Positions 9,446-17,793 of a DNA stretch of 28,532 nt are shown one piece after another. The notes under the pieces were generated by a model that was not told the DNA's origin, ran no database searches, and worked only from the letters and a program-made list of their open reading frames with translations. Numbering within the stretch: the first letter of the stretch is position 1; each line of letters opens with the position of its first letter. This DNA comes from Allomyces macrogynus ATCC 38327 (taxonomy: Eukaryota > Blastocladiomycota > Blastocladiomycetes > Blastocladiales > Blastocladiaceae), in NCBI GenBank assembly GCA_000151295.1, contig GG745368.1:159824-188355 (forward strand). The letters are read 5' to 3'. Position numbers and translations under genes: made by a program.

Positions 9446-11044
9446 TTACTCGCGCTCAAACTCGACGGGCGGCGTGAACCGCATCAACCGCGGCTGCGTG
9501 TCCGGCTTGTCCCAAATGGTGCCGCGCACGTTCAAGCAAAACAGTTGCCGGAACATGCGTCCCGAGCACCGCAGCCGGCCTGCATGGAAAAGCGCCGCAT
9601 CATCCATGTCGCCGTCAACGCCACGCCGCCGCCGGGGCCGGTCGTCGGTCACGTTAGAGTCGTGGTCGTCGTCCTCGGCATCGTCGTCGTCGCTTAACTC
9701 GCTTGGCGGCGTCGCGACCATGACCTTGACGCCGGCCTGGCACAGGTGCACCGACCCGACCTCGTCCACGTTGCCCATGACCTTGTGCTCGTAGGCCGGC
9801 ACGTGCAGCACGTTGGTGAACACGAGCGGCGGGACCGCGTCCTTGACGCCCGGGATCGCGGGCCAGAGCAAGACCGTGCCGCACCCGAGCACCGTGTGGC
9901 CCGTCGTGAGCCGCCGCCGCGGCGAGTACTGCGTGTACGTCACAAAATCCTTGCGGTCGTGCGTGATGTGGAACTGCGACAGGTTCCAAAAGAACCACGC
10001 CGAGTGCCGCCCCGTGTCGTAGTGCCGCTTGGCGTTGCGCTCCACCTCGGTCGGCTCGTATTGCACGTCGCGCGCCGCGAGAGCGCGATCAGCAGGAGAC
10101 TGCACGTCGCGCGCAATCGACGCAATGAGCTCGGCGAGCGGCTGGTGTGGGCGCCGGGAGAATTCATCGGCCGCGGCACGGCCATACGCTGAGTCTTCGA
10201 GCGCGAGCACGAGCGCAGCGGTCAGGTCCGACTCGCGCGCGAGACATGGGTCACCCGGGACGAGCGTCAGTGCCAGCGCGCGGAACCACGAGTCGAGAAA
10301 TGCGTTCAGGTCGGTGCACTGCTTGTCGGCCTTCATCCCGAAAAACACTTCTCGATTCTTTTCGCGCTCTACAAACACGCGGTCGGCCAGGTCGCGGAAC
10401 GTGGCCTGGCGCTGCTGCAGGGCCTGGATGCGTGGGAAGTGCTCGACAATGTGGGCCCACCAGTCGTACGACGTTTCGGGCGGCTGGTACGGTTCGATGC
10501 CTTCAAAAGGGACGAGCAGCGCCGCGAGCACATCGTCGCTGAGGGTATGAATGATTAGCATGGTCGCCTCCGAGTCGCGGTGTTGGATCTTGGCCGTCGT
10601 CAATTCCTCAGCTGCTTCGCTATTCGTGGAACCGAGAAGGCGGCAAACTTGTTGACGAGCAGCATCATCGAGACCCGACGGGATCTTGCGCCTCCGTTCG
10701 GAAAAGCGTAGCCCAAGGACGACGATGGGGAGAAGACCCAAACTGTCCCATATCGCGATCATTCGGCGGTGCCAATCGGCCAGGTTGCCGTCAATCTCGA
10801 GACAAGGGATTTCGTCGCCCATATTTTCAATGGTCTCGAGTACTGTCAGACGACCAGCGCTCTTTCGCTCGGCGCTCGTCCGCGCAAGTCCAGGTGGTGG
10901 CGGGACGGGCCGCGGTGGTAGTCCCATGATTTCTTGCTGTCGTTCTTGATGTCTGCAGCAAGTTGTGCGTGAAGTCTCCACTCCCGCTCCGTAAGTTGTT
11001 GACGCCGGGTCGATGGCTTGTCCGTTGCGGTGCCAAAAGTCCAT
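9446..11044 (-). CDS. Domesticated Ty1/copia-type Gag-like protein with dead protease remnant
   Basis: Single uninterrupted frame of 532 residues from ATG 11044 (the open frame extends further up without an ATG). Residues ~80-300 resemble copia Gag (UBN2-type): LEIDGNLADWHRRM, DSEATMLIIHTLSDDVLAAL and SYDWWAHIVEHF correspond to the usual substrate-binding, helical and 'W..L...F' blocks. Residues ~350-440 align with the copia protease and following region: WFFWNLSQFHITHDRKDF for the canonical W.LDSGAS.H.T.D..LF, then GHTVLGCGTVLL and LVFTNVLHVPAYEHKVM. The catalytic DSG reads NLS, so protease activity should be absent. There is no CCHC knuckle, integrase or reverse transcriptase, and no LTRs are seen. 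The intact, CpG-rich frame next to decayed CpG-poor DNA suggests selection and host use. A recently truncated element is the alternative. Confidence 0.65.
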   Translation of the reverse strand: MDFWHRNGQAIDPASTTYGAGVETSRTTCCRHQERQQEIMGLPPRPVPPPPGLARTSAERKSAGRLTVLETIENMGDEIPCLEIDGNLADWHRRMIAIWDSLGLLPIVVLGLRFSERRRKIPSGLDDAARQQVCRLLGSTNSEAAEELTTAKIQHRDSEATMLIIHTLSDDVLAALLVPFEGIEPYQPPETSYDWWAHIVEHFPRIQALQQRQATFRDLADRVFVEREKNREVFFGMKADKQCTDLNAFLDSWFRALALTLVPGDPCLARESDLTAALVLALEDSAYGRAAADEFSRRPHQPLAELIASIARDVQSPADRALAARDVQYEPTEVERNAKRHYDTGRHSAWFFWNLSQFHITHDRKDFVTYTQYSPRRRLTTGHTVLGCGTVLLWPAIPGVKDAVPPLVFTNVLHVPAYEHKVMGNVDEVGSVHLCQAGVKVMVATPPSELSDDDDAEDDDHDSNVTDDRPRRRRGVDGDMDDAALFHAGRLRCSGRMFRQLFCLNVRGTIWDKPDTQPRLMRFTPPVEFERE

Positions 11045-11166
11045 GTCCAGCGCTTGAAAGGGCAGATGCGTGCTGCGTGTGCTGTGGCCTGCGCCCACAG
11101 CAACACACAATATTCGCTTGGAATCCGTTTTCTCAGCATTTGCGTTGCCCACCTTCAACCTCCTCC

Positions 11167-11177
11167 ATTTATAAAAA
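11167..11177 (-). promoter_or_regulatory. TATA-like element upstream of the Gag-like gene
   Basis: On the minus strand this reads TTTTTATAAAT, about 125 bases upstream of the ATG at 11044, a reasonable position for a TATA box with a ~90-base leader. It marks the left boundary of the CpG-poor block. Confidence 0.35.
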
Positions 11178-11248
11178 GCCAGGCCCTTTTACTATCCCGG
11201 AAGAGTAGGCTGGTGAGAAAAAATCGAACAATGCTCATGTGAGAGAGG

Positions 11249-11357
11249 ATACCCAATAACCACTTTTTTCAAGGATACCCCACAACCCATAATTTGTGAT
11301 TGCATTACCCAAATAGCCACTTACATCTTGAATAATATATCCAAATGCCCATGCTTC
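11249..11357 (+). repeat. Degenerate ~26-32 bp tandem repeat
   Basis: Four imperfect units begin near 11249, 11275, 11304 and 11336: ATACCCAATAACCACTT, ATACCCCACAACCCATAA, ATTACCCAAATAGCCACTTA and ATATCCAAATGCCCATG. The common core is AT(A/T)CCCAAATA.CCA. This looks like an old minisatellite at the edge of the CpG-poor block; no coding potential. Confidence 0.4.
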
Positions 11358-11760
11358 TCTTAATATCTGGCCCTTTTCTCACTTCCTGGCCTCTTGCGGA
11401 CATTTCTGTCAAAGAAAGCTTGTGGGGGATGGTGCTAGCACAGGCTGCTTTGGGTTGAGCAGATGCATTTCACGCCCTCCTTGCCCTACAGAGTCTCATG
11501 ATCAATGCAATGTGCATGGGCGTGGCCTTTGTTAAGCAAACAGTCATGGTTCTGGTTCTCATTGTGTCACAAATGGTCATGCACTTCTCACCTCAACTGG
11601 CTGCAACCCTGTCCATTGGCAAGTTCCAGGCTCCTGTGCCAAACCAGCCCCAAACTGGCGCTGCCACACAAGACGCACGCCGCTTGATGATGCCAGAGCT
11701 GCTGGCGAGTGGAGAGACAACCTGTACTGTGTCCCCAAACCATGATGCACACATGCACCT

Positions 11761-11840
11761 GCCAACCCATGCCATGTCAACAGACTTGGATTGTGGTTTC
11801 TGGGCATGCTGACAAGTCTGTTGACATGGCATGGGTTGGC
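11761..11840. repeat. Perfect 28-bp inverted repeat (hairpin)
   Basis: The left arm 11761-11788 (begins GCCAACCCATGCCATG) and right arm 11813-11840 (ends CATGGCATGGGTTGGC) are exact reverse complements over 28 bases, with a 24-base spacer. Transcribed from either strand it would form a strong hairpin. It lies in the middle of the CpG-depleted block, so the perfect arms are conspicuous in otherwise degraded DNA. Confidence 0.85.
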
Positions 11841-12540
11841 GGGTGGTCAGCTGCAATGCCTACACTCTGGCTGGTGTCTGCATCCATGCCACAGTTGCTG
11901 CAACAGCCTGTGTTTGTGCATGTTGCACTCTTGCCACACAGTCAACCTGCAGGCAGACCTTCATTTTACTACCCTCCCTGAGAGTATGCTACCAAGTTTC
12001 CAGCAGGTCCAGCACAGGCTCAAGAAGACCAGGCGCAATTACTGGCACTGCAGGGAAACCAAGCTGCAACTACTGTGATCTTGAGCTTGAGTGTACACTT
12101 ACCAGATGTTGCAGGCCATGTGCAAGGCCAACAGTCAATACCACTTGGCGTCATTTAGCACTGTGCATCTGGCCATGCAGCAACCTGCTGCACCTACTTG
12201 CTTATGGACGCCAGGGGCAAGCACAGTGCCACCTGCATCTCCACTGCCTGTGCCCATGCACTCCTGGGACCCCCACTGGACTTTACCAGCTGTATACGTT
12301 GGTGGGGCTGGAACCAGCTGTGCCTTCAACAACAAGGGCGGCCATGCAATTTGTTGGCACTTGTGGCAAGCTGGTGGAAGCTGCAATTGTCCTGACAGCT
12401 GCTGTCCTGCACTTGGCCATATTTGGCAGTAGTGTGGCGACCAAACACAAGGCGACCTCAGAACTTGAGGGGCACAAGCAGAAGGTGATGCGGAATGGCG
12501 AACTGGTGCCACGCCTGAGAGGGCAGTGAGTCGGGATGTT

Positions 12541-12977
12541 GAGGACTGGATGGGGAGCAGACTCTTTTTCGATTCGTTTTCTTGGGCTGGGTGTCCACCA
12601 CTGACTGTGATTTCCTTTTAGCGTGGACCACTTACATGCAGACCGGCTGAACTTCTTTGCTTGTTAATCGGGCCGTAGGTCGCCTGCTGATTGCTCAATA
12701 CAAATCAGGGAACGATGGGACGTGATGGGACATTTCTTGAGTCCGATGTGCGTTGCCATAGAGTCAGGACAGTTTGTCTCGATTATGATTAGAATCATCC
12801 ACACCAGTCTCATTCTTTCTCTAGTTCGCAACAACTTGGCGACATCGACCGCAAAGCCTCACCAGAAAGTGATAACATGTACTCGAGTCTTGCAAGGTTC
12901 AAACAAAACGCATCGCCAACTATTCTCTCAGATGAGCACATCAGGATGGAAAGAACTAGGAATACAATTGACCTCAT
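12541..12977. other. Intergenic region 3' of LKR/SDH
   Basis: No gene recognised. Composition returns gradually from the CpG-poor block to normal. It should include the 3' UTR and terminator of the minus-strand LKR/SDH gene, whose stop is at 12978-12980; I see no clear poly(A) signal. Confidence 0.35.
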
Positions 12978-15964
12978 TTACATGTCGCGTGCCTTCTCCA
13001 CAAACCGCACGCCTTCCTTCGTCAAAACGTTGAGCATTGGCTCGTAAATGTCGCGGTGCATCGGCGCCAACACGCCGCGGCGCGCCATCTTGCCCTGCAG
13101 CAGCATCTCGGCCGCGATCGCCGCCGGGATCCCGACCGTCTTGGCCATGGCCGTCGCGCCCGTTGGGACCGGGTCGCCGTACGTGATGAGTGTCGCTGTG
13201 TGCTGCGCCGATTTGCCCGCACGCGTGCGCACCCGCAAAACTCGTGGTGCATCGCGACCATATCGCGCTCGCCTCCTCGTAGACGAGCATCGACTGCAGC
13301 CGCGCGCACGTCGGGTCGAGGGCAGCAGGACCCGCAGCTGACGAAGCGATCGAGCCAGACGGAAGGCGGTGCTGCCAGGTCGAACATGCCGAGCCACGCC
13401 ATGGCATCGAGCAGGTCACGGAGATCAGGCGAAGTGGGGAGCAGGCCGGTGCGCAGGGCGATGGCGGGCTCGAGTGTATCGCGCGTCGGGTTCTTGACGC
13501 TGAGGAGACGGCCGAGGAGCGCGGGCCACGACAGCTCCGCAGCCTGGGCGCGGTCGAGACCGGCGAGCGCGTCGGTCGCGAGCAGGCCGAGCTGGCGGAA
13601 CTGGTAGACGAGGTGCGAGTAGCCCTTGTACCGCAGCGTGCCGCGGAACATGGTCTTGAGGTGGTCGCGGTTCAGCTCGTACTGGTCAATGTAGCTGAGC
13701 GAGTCGCGGTTCGGCAGACCCTCGAGCGCAAAGCCCTTGTAGATGTTGACGTCGCGCGCGCTCTGCAGCAGCTTCTCGGACGGGATCGTCACTTCCTTGC
13801 CGTCCATCCGGTAGATGGCCGAGTTGAGCGCCGCGAGGAGTACGCCGCGCGGCGACCACGAGAACTTGTACCCGAGCGGGTTGCCCGAGTTCTCGGGCGC
13901 CGGCAGGCCACCACACCACGAGACAAACCCTTCAATCTGGCCACCGTGCGCGTGCACCTCGTCGATAAACTGCTTGGCCGTGAGATGGTCGATTCCCGGG
14001 TCCAGGCCAACCTCGTTCATGATCGTCACGCCCGCGTTTTGCGCGTCGGCGTGCAGCGCCGCCATATCCTTGGAAATGTACGACGCCGTGACCATGTGCT
14101 TGCCACGGGCAATGCACTCCTTGGCAATCGGCACGTGCAGCGTCGCAGGTACCAGCGAGACAATCACGTCGCCCGTGCTCAGGACCGACTTCAAGTGGTC
14201 ATTGACCGTCGTCGGCGAAACCTCAATCTCGGCCACGTGGATGCGCGACGTGTCGCGCGTCGCCGCGAGCGCCGTGGCTTCGGCGACGTTGTTGGACGCG
14301 AGCGTAATGTGCACGTGCGGGTCGCGCAACAGGTAGTCGACGAGCGGGCCGGCGACGAACCCGGAACCGAGCACAACGACGCGCTTGCTCGCGGCCGCGG
14401 CGGGGCCTTTGATATCGCCCGCGGCGGTGATGGCGCTGGGCAGCTTGCCCTCGAGCCAGGCATGGCGCGGCTCGAGCGCGCCGTTGGCGGCAATCGTCGC
14501 GCGCTTGAGCACGGGCGCCTCAAACTCCTGCTTGGCCATTTGCTTGAGGTAGGGCAGCAGCTTGTCGCCAAAGTACTTGGACGACTCGAGGGGCAGCTCC
14601 GACGGCAAAATGTCGACCGACATGATCTGCACGCCCTCGCCATCCGGGTCCTTGTGCTCCGAGCCCGTCAGCGGGTCGTACATGAACCAGGGGTCGTCGA
14701 TCTTGGCCGCGTGCGACATGAACTCGAGCCCGCCGCGAATATCGCAGGAAATGTCGGCAATCGTGATCATGCGGTTGTTCTTCTTCCACGTCGGGTAGAG
14801 CCGCTTGGCCTGCTCGGTCGTGAGCAGCCGCGGGAACGGCGTGTCCCAGTAGTGGCCTGTGACGAGCATCGTCGCATAAGGCGCAATCTTATTGGCAAAG
14901 ACCGATTTGTACTGGTCCGGGTTGGCGAGGTAGTGCGCGAAATCAAACGCCGCGTCGGGCGTGTCCTTGCGCACGCAGTGGTCGGCCACGTCGACGACCG
15001 TCGCGTAGATCTTCTTGTTGCTCCACGTCTTGGACTCGACGAGCTGCTGGAGCTCCGAGGGCTTGACGTACTCGTGCGGAAGGCACTGGAAGACCTCCTG
15101 AGCGCCGCGCGATACGTTGCCCGTGCCCGTGAACACAACGATCATGGGTCCAAACGACTGCGGGATCCCGTCCTGCTCAATAATCTTGCCGAGATCGCGC
15201 AGCGTGTCCTTGGCGTGCTGCAGCGTCGGGTAGGTGTGTGCCATGCCGACGTTCAGGAACGGCGTGCCATAACCCTTGCCGAGCAGACGCAGGCCCAGCG
15301 CGTGCAGACCGTCGAGCATGCCCGAGTACCCTGCAAACGTGCCAAACATGACTTGTCGCTGGCCCTTGTCGTTGGTGATCAGCTCATAGTCCATGAGACG
15401 GATTTTCTACACCCAGAATCGCACTGATGAGCGTTACGGTTCGTCGAGTCGGCGAGAAAACGCGAGCACTTCAACCGTACCTTGTCGAGCACGTCCTTAA
15501 GCATGCCCATGTTGTAGGGCTGGCCCTTGTGCGTGTGCGAAAAGTAGAGATACGACTTGTTGGGGATGAGCCCGGCGAGCTCGACCTCCTTGATGCCGAC
15601 AATCACGTCGGCCTTGGACAGGTCCTCGGAAAGCGTCGCGCCCGCCTGCAATTTGCGAATTGAGACCGGTCAGTCACGGTCATTTCAAACGAGACTGTTT
15701 TTGCGCGACCGATCTGCTACGTACCTGGCGGTACCGCTCGTCTCCGACGATACGGTTGTTGCTCGGCTGCACAATCACATCGATCCCATCCTTCTTGAGC
15801 TGCTCGACGTGCTCGGGGAGCACGGGCGTCCGCCGCTCCCACTTGTGCTTGGTCTCGCGGCGCACGCCAATCACGGGCCGCGCCGCTGCCGCCGAGTAGG
15901 AACGGAACGAGTGCGGGCGCATCAACGCGCCCGCGGCGCGCGCGGAAACCAGCCGCGCGAACAT
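12978..15964 (-). CDS. AASS: Bifunctional lysine-ketoglutarate reductase/saccharopine dehydrogenase, mitochondrial
   Basis: Catalyses the first two steps of lysine breakdown: lysine plus 2-oxoglutarate to saccharopine (LKR), then to aminoadipate semialdehyde and glutamate (SDH). Exons 15964-15725, 15645-15481 and 15406-12978, all phase 0. An Arg/Ala/Ser-rich presequence (MFARLVSARAAGALMRPHSF) predicts mitochondrial import. The LKR half opens with GVRRETKHKWERRTPV and contains YLYFSHTHKGQPYN and FTGTGNVSRGAQEVF. The SDH half starts near residue 475 with VVVLGSGFVAGPLVDYLL (NADP-binding Rossmann) followed by GVTIMNEVGLDPGIDH. Total ~944 residues, close to animal AASS (about 926). The C-terminus needs three one-base frame corrections near 13328-13345, 13271-13278 and 13236-13240 to read LQSMLVYEE, GERDMVAMHHEF, then GKSAQHTATLITYGDP and VLAPMHRDIYEPML. 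These lie at or by short homopolymers, so assembly error is likely. Confidence 0.93.
15407..15480 (-). other. Intron 2 of LKR/SDH
   Basis: 74-nt intron: donor GACAAG|GTACGG, acceptor GGGTGTAG. Splicing joins ..MLKDVLDK to KIRLMDYELITNDKG, the expected continuous LKR sequence, in phase 0. Confidence 0.9.
15646..15724 (-). other. Intron 1 of LKR/SDH
   Basis: 79-nt intron: donor CGCCAG|GTACGTAG, acceptor AAATTGCAG, phase 0. It joins ..IVGDERYRQ to AGATLSEDLSKADVIVGIKE, the expected LKR sequence. Confidence 0.92.
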
Positions 15965-17793
15965 AGCTGGAGGTACTTGAAGACGAGGAGGAATAAACTG
16001 AAGAGCTAGGTTCTTTGCTTGAGCTTGCAGCCGTAGGACTTGGAGAGAGGTTGGTTGTGTGCTGCGCGCCAGAAAGCAAGGTGGTGGCGACGGGCAAACA
16101 AGGCGAGCGGGGAGAGAGAGAGCTGGAGCGCGCGGGCAGTGCTAGTTGTTGTCGGCGTCAGGTTGGGCCGCTTGCTCTTGAGGACGGGGGTTTCGAGGAC
16201 GTGCTGGCAAGAACATGGGGGTCGAAATGAGAGATTTCGCCGATGTTTGCGGCGTTTCCTGTTTCTGTGCCGAGCAAGCCTGATCGCCCCTTGCGCGTGC
16301 CTTGAGCGTCGAACCAATCACAGCATTTCGCCCAAGAACAGCTCCGGTCCGAATCTTCCCGATGAAGCTGGTCGTGCAAATAGCGTAAATTCGCGTGCAA
16401 GTACATTCATTCTGCTCATCAAGAGCTGGTATTGGGCAACGACACTATCCCAGTTGGCCTCGGTGCGGTGGCCGTGCAGCTGTCTTAGTTCCCCAGGTGC
16501 AGCGTCGACGAGCAACCCGTCACGGCGCCGGGATCCCGAGAAATCGGTCGGATGTCGCCATTTTGGGTCCGATTTCTGGCCAGATCGCGGCAAGGAACAA
16601 GTCAGTTTTGAGTGAGCGAGGATGAGCCATCAAAACGATCCGCACCCGCGCCGCGAACCAACGAAATTGACTGGACGTAGGACTCGGCCACTTCAAAGAA
16701 ACCGGGACCGACGCGTGGGTCTGACGTGTCTGGCGAACCGAGGTACAGGCTACATGCGTGAGGGTCAAGTCGTTGAGAATGATCGTCCGGAGCACCATGG
16801 TAGACGAGACCTTGCACAGCGCATACCGAAAGTTGAGAGCAGACGACAAAGACACGAGAGTCGCGAGAATCGGCGCGGCTTGAGCCGACGGTCTGTTCAC
16901 GCGGCGGGTGGTCGATTCAACTGTCGTAGAGACGATGCGAGTCGACCAAAACACACCTTCCATCGGCTGCGGCCAGGAGCGTCAAGATGTTGTCAACGAC
17001 AACGCAGGCGAGCCTCGGTGCTGGTCCACCGTTGTCGGACGCCATCGCGGGCCACGTCGGTCGCAATCACGGCAGCCAGCTCGGTGCTGGTCGACGCGTA
17101 TCTGGAATATATCCGCGACTTGGTCAGATTGATGTCTCCAGCGCGACGGATCGATTCATGTGTGAACGATGAAGACGGACCGAAGCTGGACGCAACGCCA
17201 TGGGGCACCGGGCACGCTCATTTCCCATGGCGACGCCGGCCAGACAAAGCGTTCCCGCAGGGCCAAGTCGAGCAGGGCACGGTCTGACAAAATCACGATG
17301 GACCAGGGCAATTGGCCCTCGTCTGATGCTTCGGCCGGTTCGGGCCCGCTGCCTTGCGGTTCGGTCGGAAGAGCCGCAGCCGCGTGAAGGAGTGCAATTT
17401 GGAACAGGGTGCTGATCCGTGCGTGCGCGCTGGAGTTTGCAATGGCCAGGTGAATGGTACAGGGTCAGCCGATGGTGCCGACCGATTGCTGAGAGCGGTG
17501 GCCAAGGGAATAGCCGCACTCTTTTCGCCGTGACAAGATCAAGTGTGGTCCTGGCTGCTGAACCAAATGTTGTGCGGCAAGTTGATCAAAGTCATGGGCG
17601 CGTCGCGCTCGGTCTTGCGTTGGTGGTTGGTCCATGGACGTGAAGTAAGAGAGAACGCACTTCCTTTCAATCGTTCGTTGTGCAGTTGGCTCGACCAAAT
17701 ACGGATTGAAGAAAACGCTACGTATATCAACAGCAATGAAGACTAAAGAAACGAGAAACCAAATACGATCCACCGGGCGTGAGGTTATCCGGC
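15965..17793. other. 1.8-kb stretch with no recognised gene
   Basis: The left end (15965 to about 16230) should hold the LKR/SDH promoter and leader. Elsewhere only short frames occur (for example + 17169-17387, basic then Ser/Gly-rich; - 16993-17208), none with recognisable motifs, splice support or biased composition. GC and CpG are lower than in the genes but not depleted as at 11.2-12.5 kb. I cannot support a gene; a non-coding RNA or an unrecognised short-exon gene cannot be excluded. Confidence 0.3.

Larger units (their letters stand above)
11221..12540. other. CpG-depleted, TG/CA-rich block with degraded sequence
   Basis: GC content is near 50%, yet the ~1.1 kb from 11281 to 12420 contains only about 15 CpG by eye, against typically 8-12 per 60 bases in flanking genes; CA and TG are abundant. 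That is the footprint of methylated-cytosine deamination or a repeat-directed mutation process. Several open frames exist on both strands (for example + 11831-12529) but look like translated CA/TG-rich DNA. One + frame reads SQPAGRPSFYYPP, a TGA (CGA if restored to CpG), then EYATKFPAGPAQAQ, so a Pro/Tyr-rich gene may have decayed here. The right end (12530-12590) has weak similarity to the 3' flanks of the P/G/Y family. Confidence 0.55.

Noticed and set aside
9446..11158. Complete LTR retrotransposon
   Set aside because: No reverse transcriptase, RNase H or integrase motifs in any frame nearby, and no matching direct repeats seen at the two ends.
11045..11158. Longer N-terminus for the Gag-like protein
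   Set aside because: The frame is open upstream but has no ATG; the first in-frame ATG is at 11044, downstream of a TATA-like element at 11167-11177.
11831..12529. 232-codon + frame in the CpG-poor block
   Set aside because: Cys/His/Leu-rich translation of CA/TG-rich DNA; a different frame and the opposite strand are about equally open, and no motif is present.
13613..15427. 604-codon open frame on the + strand
   Set aside because: Exact antisense of the LKR/SDH gene; Arg/Val-rich translation typical of the reverse strand of GC-rich coding DNA, with no family resemblance.
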